Shown: positions 1-11,035, counted from the first letter of the stretch. The stretch: DNA of 64,000 nucleotides from Paracidovorax avenae (GCF_040892545.1 NZ_CP156079.1:2701501-2765500); one strand, 5' to 3'. Numbers and translations are program-made. The notes: a model not told the origin generated them from the letters alone.

Positions 1-1014
1 CAGCACTGCGGCCGCGAGCGCAGGGTCGCGGCCGAGCAGGGGATGGAGGGCGGCGGGAGGCCAGCGCGATTCGATGCCGTCGGTGTGCACGACGGCGAGC
101 GCATGCGCAGGGGGCTGCGTGGCGGTCTCGCCGCCCTTGCGGATGTGCAGCCCCACGGTGCCGTGCAGCGCGGGCACCGAGCGGTCGGCCACGCCGGAGA
201 CCAGCCGCGCCGCCACGTTGCCGATGCTGGCGCTGTGCATGGGGGCTTGCGGGCCGTCCCAGCGCAGGCTGCACATGGCAGCGCCGCGCGTGCCCTGCAG
301 CGCCAGGTGGGCCCGGTCGGTCACTCCGCCGAGCTCGCCGAACGGCGATTGCAGGAAGACCGACAGCGCCGCCTGCGCGGGCCGCGCCGCCTCGGGGCCG
401 TGTCCCAGGCCGTCGGCCACGCACAGTGCCATGCGCTCCCCGTCGATGGCGGCCGCCCACGCGTCGCCGCAGACGGTCTCTCCCCGCAGCGGCAGGCAGA
501 TCGCGCCGATGCGGACCGCAGGGAGGGGCGCCGCGCGGCGCGCAACGGCATCCGCGGCGGCGAAGCCATCCTCTTCTTCCTGCGGACGTTCCTGCACCCG
601 TGCAACGCAGACGGTGCCCTGGGGCGTGGAATGGAGATCGAAGCTGTCCGAGAGGCGCCGGACGGCGCCCAGCCCCGTGCCGGGCGATCCACCGGTGGAA
701 TAGCCGTCGCGCATCACCAGCCGCAGGTCGGCGATGCCGGGGCCGTTGTCGATGGCGATGACCTCCACCGTGCGCCGTCCGGGTATGGCCGCGATCAGCA
801 GCCGGCCGCCCCGGGCGTGCCGGCGCAGGTTGGTGGCCAGCTCGGTGACGACCAGCGACAGCCGGCCGGCATCGGTGGCGTTCCAGCCCAGTTCCCCGCT
901 GGCGTGCGCGCCGAAGCGCCGCGCCTCGCCGACGCGGCTGGCGTCGTCGATCGGGAAGGCCACGTGGGTCCAGCCGTGCAGGACCTCGGCGGAGGCATGG
1001 GGCGTCGCGTCCAT
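1..1014 (-). CDS. RsbX-like SpoIIE-family phosphatase with N-terminal HATPase domain (partial, runs off left edge)
   Basis: The visible 338 residues start at an ATG that overlaps the rsbT stop by one base (TGATG), and the 3' end lies outside the window. Residues 15-140 form a GHKL/HATPase domain of the RsbT/RsbW type: N-box ELATN at 58-62, DNGPGI at 89-94 and the Gly-rich GTGLG at 112-116. From about residue 165 a PP2C/SpoIIE phosphatase fold follows, with metal-binding VCGDAW at 181-186, VADGLGHG at 199-206 and HTDGIE at 310-315. In the RsbRST family such phosphatases reset the stressosome by dephosphorylating RsbS and RsbR; that role is inferred from position. It is the fourth gene of a tight operon, so translational coupling to rsbT is likely. 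The output gene is not visible. Confidence 0.85.
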   Translation of the reverse strand, partial: MDATPHASAEVLHGWTHVAFPIDDASRVGEARRFGAHASGELGWNATDAGRLSLVVTELATNLRRHARGGRLLIAAIPGRRTVEVIAIDNGPGIADLRLVMRDGYSTGGSPGTGLGAVRRLSDSFDLHSTPQGTVCVARVQERPQEEEDGFAAADAVARRAAPLPAVRIGAICLPLRGETVCGDAWAAAIDGERMALCVADGLGHGPEAARPAQAALSVFLQSPFGELGGVTDRAHLALQGTRGAAMCSLRWDGPQAPMHSASIGNVAARLVSGVADRSVPALHGTVGLHIRKGGETATQPPAHALAVVHTDGIESRWPPAALHPLLGRDPALAAAVL

Positions 1015-1418
1015 CACTTCCATTTCGTGATGGTCACGCAGGTGCCCTGGCCGGGGGCGGTACGGATGTCGAAGTCGTTCACCAGCCGGCGGCTGCCCGG
1101 CAGGCCCAGGCCCATGCCGCCCCCGGAGGTCCAGCCATCCGACAGGGCGAGCTGCAGGTCTGCAATGCCCGGGCCTTCGTCCTCGAAGTGCATGCGCAGC
1201 CCGGAGCGCCCGGCCTGGTCGAGCAGTTCCCAGCGCATGCGGCCTCCGCCGCCGTGGATCAGGGTATTGCGCGACAGCTCGCTGGCCGCGGTGATGACCT
1301 TGGTCTGGTCCACCAGCGAGAACCTGAGCCTGCCGCACAGCGTGCGGACGGCCTGGCGGCACAGCACGATGTGCTGCTCGGATTCGAGGGGCAGGGTGCC
1401 CGAGGTGTCATCGGCCAA
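1014..1418 (-). CDS. rsbT: RsbT-type serine/threonine kinase
   Basis: This 134-residue single-domain GHKL kinase has N-box ELSRN at 47-51, DEGPGI at 80-85 and GMGLGL at 101-106, all typical of RsbT. In the stressosome model RsbT phosphorylates RsbR and RsbS. It is then released to activate a downstream partner, which is the RsbU phosphatase in Bacillus and is unknown here. It overlaps the end of rsbS by 11 bases and the next gene by one, so the operon is compact. Homology and order make the family assignment secure. Its output in a betaproteobacterium, which has no sigma B, cannot be told from this window. Confidence 0.9.
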   Translation of the reverse strand: MADDTSGTLPLESEQHIVLCRQAVRTLCGRLRFSLVDQTKVITAASELSRNTLIHGGGGRMRWELLDQAGRSGLRMHFEDEGPGIADLQLALSDGWTSGGGMGLGLPGSRRLVNDFDIRTAPGQGTCVTITKWK

Positions 1419-1782
1419 GAGGGGCCTCCTCGCGGATGCGGCGCAGCAGTTCCATGCCGCGCTCCACGTTGAGCGCGGTGCGCACGCCGTCCAGCGACAG
1501 GCCGAGTTCCACGAGGGTGATGGCCACGGCCGGCTGCATGCCGACCACGACCGTATGTGCAGAAAGAATGCGCGCGATGCCGGAGATGCTGCTGAGCATC
1601 CGGCCCACGAACGAATCCACGATCTCCAGTCCGGAGATGTCGATCATCACGCCCGTGGCGCCGGTGTCGGCGATGCGCGTGGCGAGGTCTTCCTGCAGGG
1701 CGAGGGCGGTGCGGTCCTGCATGTCCACCTGGATGGTGACCAGCAGGGTGTTGCCCATGCGGAGAATCGGTATGCGTTCCAT
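1408..1782 (-). CDS. rsbS: RsbS-type STAS-domain antagonist
   Basis: This 124-residue stand-alone STAS domain has the phosphorylation motif IDISGLEIVDSFVGRM around residues 48-62. Ser57 falls at the position of the phosphoserine in Bacillus RsbS. RsbS forms the core of the stressosome and sequesters RsbT until it is phosphorylated. Upstream is rsbR, 12 bases away, and downstream rsbT overlaps by 11 bases, which is the canonical rsbR-rsbS-rsbT order. The ATG at 1782 is the only sensible start. Confidence 0.9.
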   Translation of the reverse strand: MERIPILRMGNTLLVTIQVDMQDRTALALQEDLATRIADTGATGVMIDISGLEIVDSFVGRMLSSISGIARILSAHTVVVGMQPAVAITLVELGLSLDGVRTALNVERGMELLRRIREEAPLGR

Positions 1783-1794
1783 GCCGTTCCCTGG

Positions 1795-2646
1795 TCAGTC
1801 GCGCACGCGGTCGATGCGCCAGCCGTTCTTTTGCAGCGCGAGGGAGAGGGCGTCCGCGAGCGTGGCACGCGTGTGGATGCCCTGCAGGTCGATGCCCAGG
1901 TGCACGATGGTCTGCGCGATCTGCGGCCGGATGCCGCTCACGATGCAGTCGGCGCCCATGAGCCGGATGGCGGCCACCGTCTTGAGCAGGTGCTGGGCTA
2001 CCAGCGTGTCCACGGTGGGCACGCCGGTGATGTCGATGATGGCGATGTCGGATCCGGTATCCACGATGCGCTGCAGCAGCGTTTCCATCACCACCTGGGT
2101 GCGGTTGCTGTCGAGCGTGCCGATCATCGGCACGGCGAGCACGCCGTCCCAGAGCTTGACCACCGGGGTCGAGAGTTCCAGCAGTTCTTCCTGCTGGCGG
2201 CGGATGATGTCCTCGCGCGCCTGCTGGAAGGTGTTGACCGTGTGCTGCGCCATGCGGTCCACCAGGGCGGTGGTGTTCCACAGCGCGGACTGCAGGGTGG
2301 TGGTGTCCTGCGATGTCGCCTGCAGCTGGGTGAACAGGGCCTTCTTGAGCGCCAGCACGAACAGGCTGGTGTCGCCGGCTGTCTCGCCGCGGGCGGCCCG
2401 GGAGCGCGACAGGGATTCCAGCACGCCGTCGAGCGTGTGCCATGCACTGCCCGCCTGCGGGTGGCCGGCGGGTGGCGGCGCGCTCTGCAGCGCGGTGCGC
2501 AGCGCCTGCAGGATGTCCCGCGCATCGGAGACGGCGCCAGCGGAATGCAGGGCGTCGCCCTGGGCCGCCTCGGCCAGCCATTCCTGGAGGATGGTCTCTT
2601 CCTTGCGATCCAGGATGGCCGCGAGGGCCTCGTACTGCAGAGTCAT
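1795..2646 (-). CDS. rsbR: RsbR-type stressosome protein (RsbRD N-terminal domain plus STAS)
   Basis: The protein has 283 residues from the ATG at 2646. A longer reading from a TTG at 2685 is possible but adds only 13 poorly supported residues. The N-terminal half is helical and matches the RsbRD-type domain rather than a globin, PAS or GAF sensor. The C-terminal third is a STAS domain beginning near ELSTPVVKLWDG. The phosphorylation loop IDITGVPTVDTL carries the Thr residues expected of RsbR. In the stressosome RsbR surrounds RsbS and modulates RsbT kinase access. It is the first gene of the minus-strand rsb operon, and nothing shows what signal it senses. Confidence 0.87.
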   Translation of the reverse strand: MTLQYEALAAILDRKEETILQEWLAEAAQGDALHSAGAVSDARDILQALRTALQSAPPPAGHPQAGSAWHTLDGVLESLSRSRAARGETAGDTSLFVLALKKALFTQLQATSQDTTTLQSALWNTTALVDRMAQHTVNTFQQAREDIIRRQQEELLELSTPVVKLWDGVLAVPMIGTLDSNRTQVVMETLLQRIVDTGSDIAIIDITGVPTVDTLVAQHLLKTVAAIRLMGADCIVSGIRPQIAQTIVHLGIDLQGIHTRATLADALSLALQKNGWRIDRVRD

Positions 2647-3042
2647 GGCCAAGGCCGCTTTCGCTCGATGTTGTAGATGTGTCAAATTCTAAGGGCGGGG
2701 GCATGTCCGTCCGGGGGGCAAGGGCTGCTTTTACGGAACTCTCCGACACGGCCTGTCCATGCTGTCGCACGCTTGTGGTGTGCAGGGGACAGCCGGCGCA
2801 CCGGTCCGGGGATTCGCGGACTGCATCCGTGCCCCGGGGACGCCGTTGCAGCCAGGGTTTCCCCGGAGGAAGCCCTGGTCTCCTTCTTGCATGGAGGGAC
2901 CCTGCGGCTTGACCGCCCGGCCTTGCTGCTCGCCATGCAGCCGGATGCGTGCGAGTTAACCCTGTATAGACAGCATGAGCAGGGGGCAAGAATGGGCGGG
3001 CAGTCGATTTTCCAGGTGCATTCATTCACGAGGAGCAGGACG
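2647..3042. other. Divergent intergenic region between rsbR and the hut-linked ABC transporter
   Basis: These 396 bases separate divergent genes and hold no credible ORF. The only structured element I see is the HutC-like palindrome at 2963-2972. A good ribosome binding site (AGGAG at 3031-3035) lies eight bases before the ATG at 3043. I could not pick a convincing -35/-10 pair for either direction. Confidence 0.6.
2961..2974. promoter_or_regulatory. Candidate HutC operator upstream of the ABC transporter operon
   Basis: TGTATAGACA at 2963-2972 differs at one base from the perfect TGTATATACA palindromes flanking the hutC-hutH gap. The flanks are alike too: AACCC precedes it here and AACC there. 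It lies about 70 bases before the first gene of the transporter-hutC run. That would let HutC control its own operon. Family knowledge: HutC of pseudomonads binds TGTA-N2-TACA type sites. Confidence 0.6.
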
Positions 3043-4008
3043 ATGGGCAGAACGGTATGGAGTGGTGTGTCGCGGCTCGCCGCGGCGGCGGGCATGGTCG
3101 GGCTGGCGATGTCCGCCCAGGCCCAGGAGACGAAGATCGCGCTGGGCATGTCCGGCTGGACCGGCTTCGCGCCGCTGACCCTGGCCGACAAGGCCGGCAT
3201 CTTCAGGAAGAACGGCCTGGATGTGGAACTGAAGATGATTCCGCAGAAGGACCGCCACCTCGCACTGGCATCCAAGGCCATCCAGTGCGCCGCTACCACG
3301 GTGGAGACGCACGTCGCCTGGAACACCAACGGCGTGCCCATCGTGCAGATCTTCCAGATGGACAAGTCCTACGGCGCCGACGGCATCGCCGTGCGCAACG
3401 ACGTGAAGAGCTTTGCCGACCTCAAGGGCAAGACCGTGGCCGTGAGCGCGCCGGGCACCGCGCCGTATTTCGGCCTCGCCTGGATGCTGTCGAAGAACGG
3501 CATGACGCTCAAGGACGTGAAGACCGTGTCGCTGGAGCCGCAGCCGGCCGCGCAGGCCTTCGTCTCGGGCCAGAACGATGCCGCGATGACGTACGAGCCC
3601 TACCTGTCCACCATCCGCGCCAACCCGCAGGCGGGCAAGATCCTCGCCACGACCATCGACTACCCGATGGTGATGGACACGGTGGGCTGCGCGCCCGATT
3701 GGCTCAAGGCGAACCCGAAGGCCGCACAGGCGCTCACGCAGTCGTATTTCGATGCACTGGAGATGATCAAGGCCGACCCCGCCAAGGCCAACGAGATCAT
3801 GGGCGCGGCCGTCAAGCAGACGGGCGAGGCATTCGCCAAGTCGTCGGCCTACCTGCGCTGGCAGGACAAGGCCGCCAACCAGAAGTTCTTCGCGGGCGAA
3901 CTGCAGCAGTTCATGAAGGATGCCGGCGCGATCCTGCTGGAGGCGGGCGTGGTGCGCAAGCAGCCGGACAACTTCGGCGCCATGTTCGATGACAGCTTCA
4001 TCAAGTGA
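3043..4008 (+). CDS. ABC transporter substrate-binding protein, NMT1/SsuA type
   Basis: This 321-residue periplasmic protein starts at the ATG behind AGGAGCAGGACG. A signal peptide covers residues 1-26 and cleavage is likely at AQA-Q. The mature N-terminus (KIALGMSGWTGFAPLTLADK, then AGIFRKNGLDVELK) is the typical opening of the NMT1/THI5-like and aliphatic sulfonate/taurine binding proteins. LKGKTVAV and the AFVSGQNDAAMTYEPY segment also fit the fold. With the permease and ATPase that follow it forms an importer. The substrate is not evident. Location ahead of hutC and a HutC-like operator suggest a histidine-pathway compound such as urocanate, which is inference. Confidence 0.85.
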   Translation: MGRTVWSGVSRLAAAAGMVGLAMSAQAQETKIALGMSGWTGFAPLTLADKAGIFRKNGLDVELKMIPQKDRHLALASKAIQCAATTVETHVAWNTNGVPIVQIFQMDKSYGADGIAVRNDVKSFADLKGKTVAVSAPGTAPYFGLAWMLSKNGMTLKDVKTVSLEPQPAAQAFVSGQNDAAMTYEPYLSTIRANPQAGKILATTIDYPMVMDTVGCAPDWLKANPKAAQALTQSYFDALEMIKADPAKANEIMGAAVKQTGEAFAKSSAYLRWQDKAANQKFFAGELQQFMKDAGAILLEAGVVRKQPDNFGAMFDDSFIK

Positions 4009-4052
4009 GGTGACGCAATGGACCGCCGAGCCTTGCCGTGGGAGCCCCGCCG

Positions 4053-4904
4053 ATGAGCCGGGTGATGGGCGCCGTGCCCGCTGACGACCAACCCGCCGCG
4101 CTGCCGGCGGCCCCGCTGCGACGCCGGACCCTGCGACCGCTGGAGCCGGTGGCCCCGCGCACGCGCTGGCTGCTGGGCGCGGCCTTCTTCGTGCTCTTCG
4201 TGGCCGCGTGGTCGGTGGCCACGCTGGGCGGCTACGTGTCGCCCACCTTCCTGGCGAGCCCGGTCACCATGGTGCAGGAGGGCTGGCTGCTGTTCACGCA
4301 GTTCAACTTCCTGCACGACATCGGCATGACGGTGTGGCGCGTGCTGGGCGGCTTCGTCCTGGCCGCGCTGGTGGCCGTGCCGCTGGGCATTGCCATGGGC
4401 GCGCACAAGGGGGTCGAGGCGTTCCTGGAGCCCTTCGTGTCCTTCTGCCGCTACCTGCCGGCATCGGCCTTCATCCCGCTGCTCATCCTCTGGGCCGGGC
4501 TGGGCGAACTGCAGAAGCTGCTGGTGATCTTCATCGGCTCCGTATTCCAGATCATCCTGATGGTGGCCGTCATCGTGGGCAACGCCCGCAAGGACCTGGT
4601 CGAGGCCGCGTACACGCTGGGCGCCACGCCCACGGGCATCGTGCGCCGCGTGCTCATTCCGGGCGCCGCGCCGGACATCGCCGAGACGCTGCGGCTGGTG
4701 CTCGGCTGGGCCTGGACCTACGTGATCGTTGCCGAGCTGATCGGCTCGTCGTCCGGCATCGGCCACATGATCACCGACAGCCAGGCGCTGCTGAACACCG
4801 GACAGATCATCTTCGGCATCATCGTGATCGGTGTCATCGGCCTGGTGTCGGACTTTCTCTTCAAGGCGCTCAACCGCCGCCTCTTCGCCTGGAGCGCCAT
4901 CTGA
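4053..4904 (+). CDS. ABC transporter permease, SsuC/TauC-like
   Basis: This 283-residue inner-membrane permease starts at the ATG preceded by GGGAG; an in-frame GTG at 4038 would add five residues. After a basic cytoplasmic N-terminus there are about six membrane segments, the first around residues 37-55. The cytoplasmic EAA loop shows as VEAAYTLGATPTGIVRRV, as in binding-protein-dependent transporters of the BPD_transp_1 family. It belongs with the substrate-binding protein just upstream and the ATPase downstream, from which a 176-base spacer with a hairpin element separates it. Confidence 0.88.
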   Translation: MSRVMGAVPADDQPAALPAAPLRRRTLRPLEPVAPRTRWLLGAAFFVLFVAAWSVATLGGYVSPTFLASPVTMVQEGWLLFTQFNFLHDIGMTVWRVLGGFVLAALVAVPLGIAMGAHKGVEAFLEPFVSFCRYLPASAFIPLLILWAGLGELQKLLVIFIGSVFQIILMVAVIVGNARKDLVEAAYTLGATPTGIVRRVLIPGAAPDIAETLRLVLGWAWTYVIVAELIGSSSGIGHMITDSQALLNTGQIIFGIIVIGVIGLVSDFLFKALNRRLFAWSAI

Positions 4905-4940
4905 AATGAAACGACACCCCCCTGAGGCCCTGCGGTCCTT

Positions 4941-4979
4941 CCCCCCGCTCTCGCCTTGCTGCGCAAGGCGGGCAGGGGG
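4941..4979. repeat. REP-like GC-rich hairpin between permease and ATPase genes
   Basis: The element has an 8-bp perfect stem, CGCCTTGC/GCAAGGCG, at 4952-4959 and 4963-4970 with a 3-base loop. C-rich and G-rich flanks extend the pairing. No T-tract follows on either strand, so it is not an ordinary terminator. Similar C-rich/G-rich intergenic elements are, from memory, common in Acidovorax and Delftia genomes. Only one copy is seen in this window. Confidence 0.45.
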
Positions 4980-5080
4980 ACGCAGCCCTCGCAGCGGGGC
5001 GGCCCTTGCTCGGCTGCCTGCGCGCGGGTCGCGCCAGTTGCGTGGACTGTGGGTGGCGCATCGTGTTACGGAGAACCGGG

Positions 5081-5860
<780 letters not shown>

Positions 5861-5903
5861 TGCGGGGCCGGCCACAGCACAGTGCGCTGATAGAGTCCCG
5901 CGC

Positions 5904-6683
5904 ATGACGACGACCGCCCGCAAGGGCCCCCGAACCGCCCGCCTGCCGGCCGCCGCCGAACCGGCGCTCGCCCTCTACCAGCAGATCAAGGACCACATCG
6001 TGCGCAGGATCCAGGACGGATCGTGGCGCGCGGGGGACCGGCTGCCGTCGGAGAGCGAACTGGTACAGCAGTTCGGCATGTCGCGCATGACCGTGAACCG
6101 CGCGCTGCGCGAACTGGCGGAGCAGGGCCGCATCGTGCGCGTGGCCGGCGTGGGCAGCTTCGTGGCGGAGGACAAGCCGCAGTCCACGCTGCTGCAGATC
6201 GCCAACCTCGCGAGCGAGATCCGGCAGCGCGGCCACGACTACCGCTGCGACGTACTCGCGGTGGAGCGTGTTTCCGCGCCGCTGGACATCGCGGCCGCCC
6301 TGGATTTGCGCACGGGCGAGTCGGTCTTCCATGCGGTCTGCGTGCACCGCGAGGACGGCGTGCCGGTGCAACTGGAAGACCGCTACGTGAACCCGCGCGC
6401 GGTGCCGCAGTTCGGCGCGCAGGACTTCACGCGGATGCAGCCGTCCGAGTACCTGGTACGCAATGTGCCGTTCGACCAGATGGAGCACGTGGTGGACGCC
6501 GTGCTGCCCACGCCCGAGCAGGCGCGCCTGCTGGAAATGGCCGGAGGCGACCCCTGCCTTCTGCTCACGCGCCGGACCTGGACGCGGGGCATGCCGGTCA
6601 CGCTGGTGCGCTGCCTGCACCCGGGTTCGCGCTACCGGCTCGGCAGCCGCATACGGGCCGACGGCCATCCGCTCGTCGGGTGA
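5904..6683 (+). CDS. hutC: Histidine utilisation repressor HutC (GntR family, UTRA domain)
   Basis: The protein has 259 residues. An N-terminal winged helix-turn-helix (ALYQQIKDHIVRRI, then LPSESELVQQFGMSRMTVNR at about 51-70) is followed by a UTRA effector domain from about residue 95. The C-terminal part LTRRTWTRGMPVTLVRCLHPGSRYRL resembles known HutC. HutC represses hut genes and is released by urocanate. Its gene sits between the first transporter and hutH. Two perfect TGTATATACA palindromes lie just downstream, before hutH, and a near copy lies before the transporter operon. Confidence 0.93.
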   Translation: MTTTARKGPRTARLPAAAEPALALYQQIKDHIVRRIQDGSWRAGDRLPSESELVQQFGMSRMTVNRALRELAEQGRIVRVAGVGSFVAEDKPQSTLLQIANLASEIRQRGHDYRCDVLAVERVSAPLDIAAALDLRTGESVFHAVCVHREDGVPVQLEDRYVNPRAVPQFGAQDFTRMQPSEYLVRNVPFDQMEHVVDAVLPTPEQARLLEMAGGDPCLLLTRRTWTRGMPVTLVRCLHPGSRYRLGSRIRADGHPLVG

Positions 6684-6696
6684 ATGCATGGAGGTC

Positions 6697-6714
6697 AACC
6701 TGTATATACAAGTT
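6697..6714. promoter_or_regulatory. HutC operator 1 upstream of hutH
   Basis: AACCTGTATATACAAGTT is an 18-base near-palindrome with one mismatched pair. The core TGTATATACA at 6701-6710 is perfect. It lies directly after the hutC stop and about 90 bases before the hutH start, within the presumed hutH promoter region. Confidence 0.75.
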
Positions 6715-6778
6715 GACGGTTCCGTGGTTCAATGCGCCCGCCGCCGGGGAAAAGATCGCCGGAACATTTTGCAGATTG

Positions 6779-6794
6779 ACTTGTATATACAGGA
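6779..6794. promoter_or_regulatory. HutC operator 2, abutting the hutH ribosome binding site
   Basis: A second perfect TGTATATACA core lies at 6782-6791. It is 81 bases after operator 1, close to eight helical turns, so both sites may sit on the same DNA face. It runs into the AGGAAGAG ribosome binding site of hutH, so a bound repressor would cover the 5' end of the gene. Confidence 0.72.
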
Positions 6795-6800
6795 AGAGCC

Positions 6801-8339
6801 ATGAGCGCCATGCCCCCCCTCGTACTGCACCCCGGCCGGGTCACCCTGGCCGAACTGCGCGCCATCGCCGCTGGCGGCCGGCGGCTGGCACTGGATACCT
6901 CCGCCCTGGCCGGCATGCAGGCCGCCCAGGCGACGGTGGACCGCATCGTCGAGGAAGACCAGGTGGTCTATGGGATCAACACCGGTTTCGGCAAGCTCGC
7001 CAGCACGAAGATCGCCCACGACCGGCTGGCCGAGCTGCAGCGCAACCTGGTGCTGTCGCACAGCGTGGGCACGGGCGAGCCGCTGCCCGACGACGTGGTG
7101 CGCATGGTGCTGGCCACCAAGGCCGTGAGCCTGGCGCGCGGCCATTCGGGCGTGCGCCCGGCGCTGGTCGATGCGCTGCTCGCCCTGGCCAATGCCGACG
7201 TGCTGCCGGTCATTCCCGCCAAGGGATCGGTGGGCGCCTCGGGCGACCTGGCGCCGCTGGCGCACCTGGCCTGCGTGCTGATCGGGGAGGGCGCTGCCAA
7301 GGTGGGCGGCCGGGTCGTCCCGGGCCGCGAGGCCATGGCCGCCATCGGGCTGGAGCCCTTCGTGCTCGGCCCCAAGGAGGGGCTGGCGCTGCTCAACGGC
7401 ACGCAGGTCTCCACTGCGCTGGCGCTGGCGGGCCTGTTCGCGGCCGAAAGCGTGTTCGCCGCCGGCCTGGTGTCGGGCTGCCTCACGCTCGAAGCCATCA
7501 AGGGATCGGTCAAGCCCTTCGACGCGCGCATCCACGAAGCGCGCGGGCAGGCCGGCCAGATCGCCGTCGCCGCTGCCGTGCGCGCGCTGCTGGAGGGCAG
7601 CGCCATCGACCCGTCCCATCCCAACTGTGGCCGCGTGCAGGACCCGTATTCCATCCGCTGCGTGCCCCAGGTCATGGGCGCCTGCCTGGACAACCTCTCG
7701 CATGCCGCCCGGGTGCTGCGGATCGAGGCCAATGCCGCGTCGGACAACCCGCTGGTGTTCACGGACACGGGGGAAGTGATTTCCGGCGGCAACTTCCATG
7801 CCGAACCGGTCGCCTTCGCGGCGGACATCATCGCCCTGGCGCTGTCGGAGATCGGTGCCATCTCGGAGCGCCGCCTCGCGCTGCTGCTGGACACGGGCCT
7901 GTCGGGCCTGCCGGCCTTCCTCATCCGGGACAGCGGCGTCAACTCCGGCTTCATGATCGCCCAGGTCACGGCCGCGGCCCTGGCCGCCGAGAACCAGTGC
8001 CTGGCACACCCCAGCAGCGTGACCAGCCTGCCCACCTCGGCCAACCAGGAGGACCACGTCTCCATGGCCACCTACGCCGCGCGGCGCCTGCTGGACATGG
8101 CACGCAACACGGCGGTGATCGTGGGCATCGAGGCCATGGCCGCCGCGCAGGGCATGGAGTTCGACCGCAGCCTCCAGTCTTCGCCGCTGATCGAAGGCCA
8201 GTTCACCGCCATCCGCGAGCGCGTGGCCTTCCTGGAGCAGGACCGCTACCTCGCACCAGACATCGAGGCCATGCGCCTGTGGGCCAGCACCTCGGCGTGG
8301 CCCGCGCCGCTCGCGGCCATCCTGCCCAGCTTCCAGTAA
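6801..8339 (+). CDS. hutH: Histidine ammonia-lyase
   Basis: This 512-residue enzyme converts L-histidine to urocanate and ammonia, the first step of histidine breakdown. The Ala-Ser-Gly triad that cyclises to the MIO cofactor is present at 146-148 within [15 protein letters not shown]. The conserved YGINTGFG is at 57-64. QDPYSIRC and the C-terminal [10 protein letters not shown] also match the family. Length is normal. AGGAAGAG precedes the ATG directly and overlaps the HutC operator region, consistent with repression by HutC and induction by urocanate. Confidence 0.97.
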   Translation: MSAMPPLVLHPGRVTLAELRAIAAGGRRLALDTSALAGMQAAQATVDRIVEEDQVVYGINTGFGKLASTKIAHDRLAELQRNLVLSHSVGTGEPLPDDVVRMVLATKAVSLARGHSGVRPALVDALLALANADVLPVIPAKGSVGASGDLAPLAHLACVLIGEGAAKVGGRVVPGREAMAAIGLEPFVLGPKEGLALLNGTQVSTALALAGLFAAESVFAAGLVSGCLTLEAIKGSVKPFDARIHEARGQAGQIAVAAAVRALLEGSAIDPSHPNCGRVQDPYSIRCVPQVMGACLDNLSHAARVLRIEANAASDNPLVFTDTGEVISGGNFHAEPVAFAADIIALALSEIGAISERRLALLLDTGLSGLPAFLIRDSGVNSGFMIAQVTAAALAAENQCLAHPSSVTSLPTSANQEDHVSMATYAARRLLDMARNTAVIVGIEAMAAAQGMEFDRSLQSSPLIEGQFTAIRERVAFLEQDRYLAPDIEAMRLWASTSAWPAPLAAILPSFQ

Positions 8340-8376
8340 TTCCCGCCTGTACCCGAACGCCCCAAGGAGCGATGCC

Positions 8377-10101
<1,725 letters not shown>

Positions 10102-10115
10102 CAGGGGGCGCGGAA

Positions 10116-10185
10116 AAAATGGAATGTGGACGCAAAGCCCGCGAAAGCGCAAAAAAGGGACGTCCATTCCCATTTTCCGGGAATG
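10116..10185. promoter_or_regulatory. Inverted-repeat region upstream of the IclR-type regulator, candidate operator
   Basis: Between hutU and the regulator gene lie an imperfect long inverted repeat (AAAATGGAATGTGGACG at 10116-10132 against CGTCCATTCCCATTTT at 10161-10176) and a tight one (CATTCCC-N7-GGGAATG at 10165-10185). The repeated GGAATG/CATTCC half-sites suggest a binding site for a dimeric regulator, most simply the adjacent IclR protein. No intrinsic terminator is seen after hutU. Confidence 0.45.
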
Positions 10186-10226
10186 AAAGGCTGTGACGCA
10201 CGTCGGCTTCCTTTGATACTGCCGGC

Positions 10227-10976
10227 ATGCCCAAGAGCGCCTTGCCCGCCGCCGTACCCACCGCAGACCGTGTGCTGCAGGTGCTGGCGGTGCTGGCCCA
10301 GCAGGGAAAGGCTTCGTCGGCGCCGGAGCTCATGGAACTCACCGGCCTCGCGCGCAGCACGCTGTACCGGCAGCTCGCGCGGCTCAAGCGCTGGGGCTTC
10401 GTGCTCGAGAGCGATGGCTTCTACGCACCCGGCCCGCTGAGCCTGCAGCTCGCTCTCGGGTTCGACCTGGCTTCGCACCTCGTGCGGCAGGCGCGGCCCG
10501 GCATGGTGGAGCTCTCGCAGCAATCGCACGAAAGCGTGGGCCTGATCGTGGCCGTGAACGACCAGGCGATCTGCCTCGACATGGTGGAGAGCCACCATTC
10601 GCTGCGCTGCTCGTTCGAGAAGGGGCGCAGCGTGCCGCTGCGCGCGGGCGCCTCGGCCAAATGCGTGCTGGCCCACCTGCCCGAAGCCGCACGCGACGCT
10701 GTGCTCGACGCCCAGTGGGGCCCGGGCACGCCGGGCCGCCGGGCCGCGCGCGACGAACTCGACGCCATCCGCACGGCAGGCTTCGCCGTGAGCGAAGGCG
10801 AGGTGGACCCGGGCGTGTGGGGCTGCAGCGTGCCGCTCTTCGGCGCTTCGCGCCAGGCCGCCGGCGCCATCACGCTCATGGCGCCGATCCTGCGGGCGCA
10901 GGGCCAGGAGCAGACGCTGATCCGCATGGCGGTCGTCGCCGCCGCGCGCATCTCCCGGGAACTGCTGCTGCACTGA
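10227..10976 (+). CDS. IclR-family transcriptional regulator
   Basis: The protein has 249 residues. The N-terminal winged helix-turn-helix is recognisable in DRVLQVLAVLAQQGK and LMELTGLARSTLYRQLARLK, residues about 11-55. The effector-binding domain occupies roughly 75-245, with DMVESHHSLRCSFEKGRSVP and RAGASAKCVLAHLP typical of IclR members. It lies inside the hut locus and just before the amino acid ABC transporter genes. It may therefore regulate that second transporter or respond to a pathway intermediate. Inverted repeats in its upstream region suggest autoregulation. The ligand is unknown. Confidence 0.85.
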   Translation: MPKSALPAAVPTADRVLQVLAVLAQQGKASSAPELMELTGLARSTLYRQLARLKRWGFVLESDGFYAPGPLSLQLALGFDLASHLVRQARPGMVELSQQSHESVGLIVAVNDQAICLDMVESHHSLRCSFEKGRSVPLRAGASAKCVLAHLPEAARDAVLDAQWGPGTPGRRAARDELDAIRTAGFAVSEGEVDPGVWGCSVPLFGASRQAAGAITLMAPILRAQGQEQTLIRMAVVAAARISRELLLH

Positions 10977-11035
10977 TTGCTTTCCTGGTTTCCTTCCGTT
11001 TTCCCGTTTCCCAGACCCTTGAACCGAGACCTGCC

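Noticed and set aside
43..2676. Long plus-strand open frame of 877 codons opposite the rsb operon
   Set aside because: It is a GC-rich antisense shadow. Its product is rich in Arg, Gly, His and Gln without any domain, and the opposite strand holds four coherent rsb-family genes.
2647..2685. TTG start at 2685 for rsbR
   Set aside because: It adds only 13 residues without a ribosome binding site. The ATG at 2646 fits the family N-terminus better. TTGACA-like text there has no matching -10.
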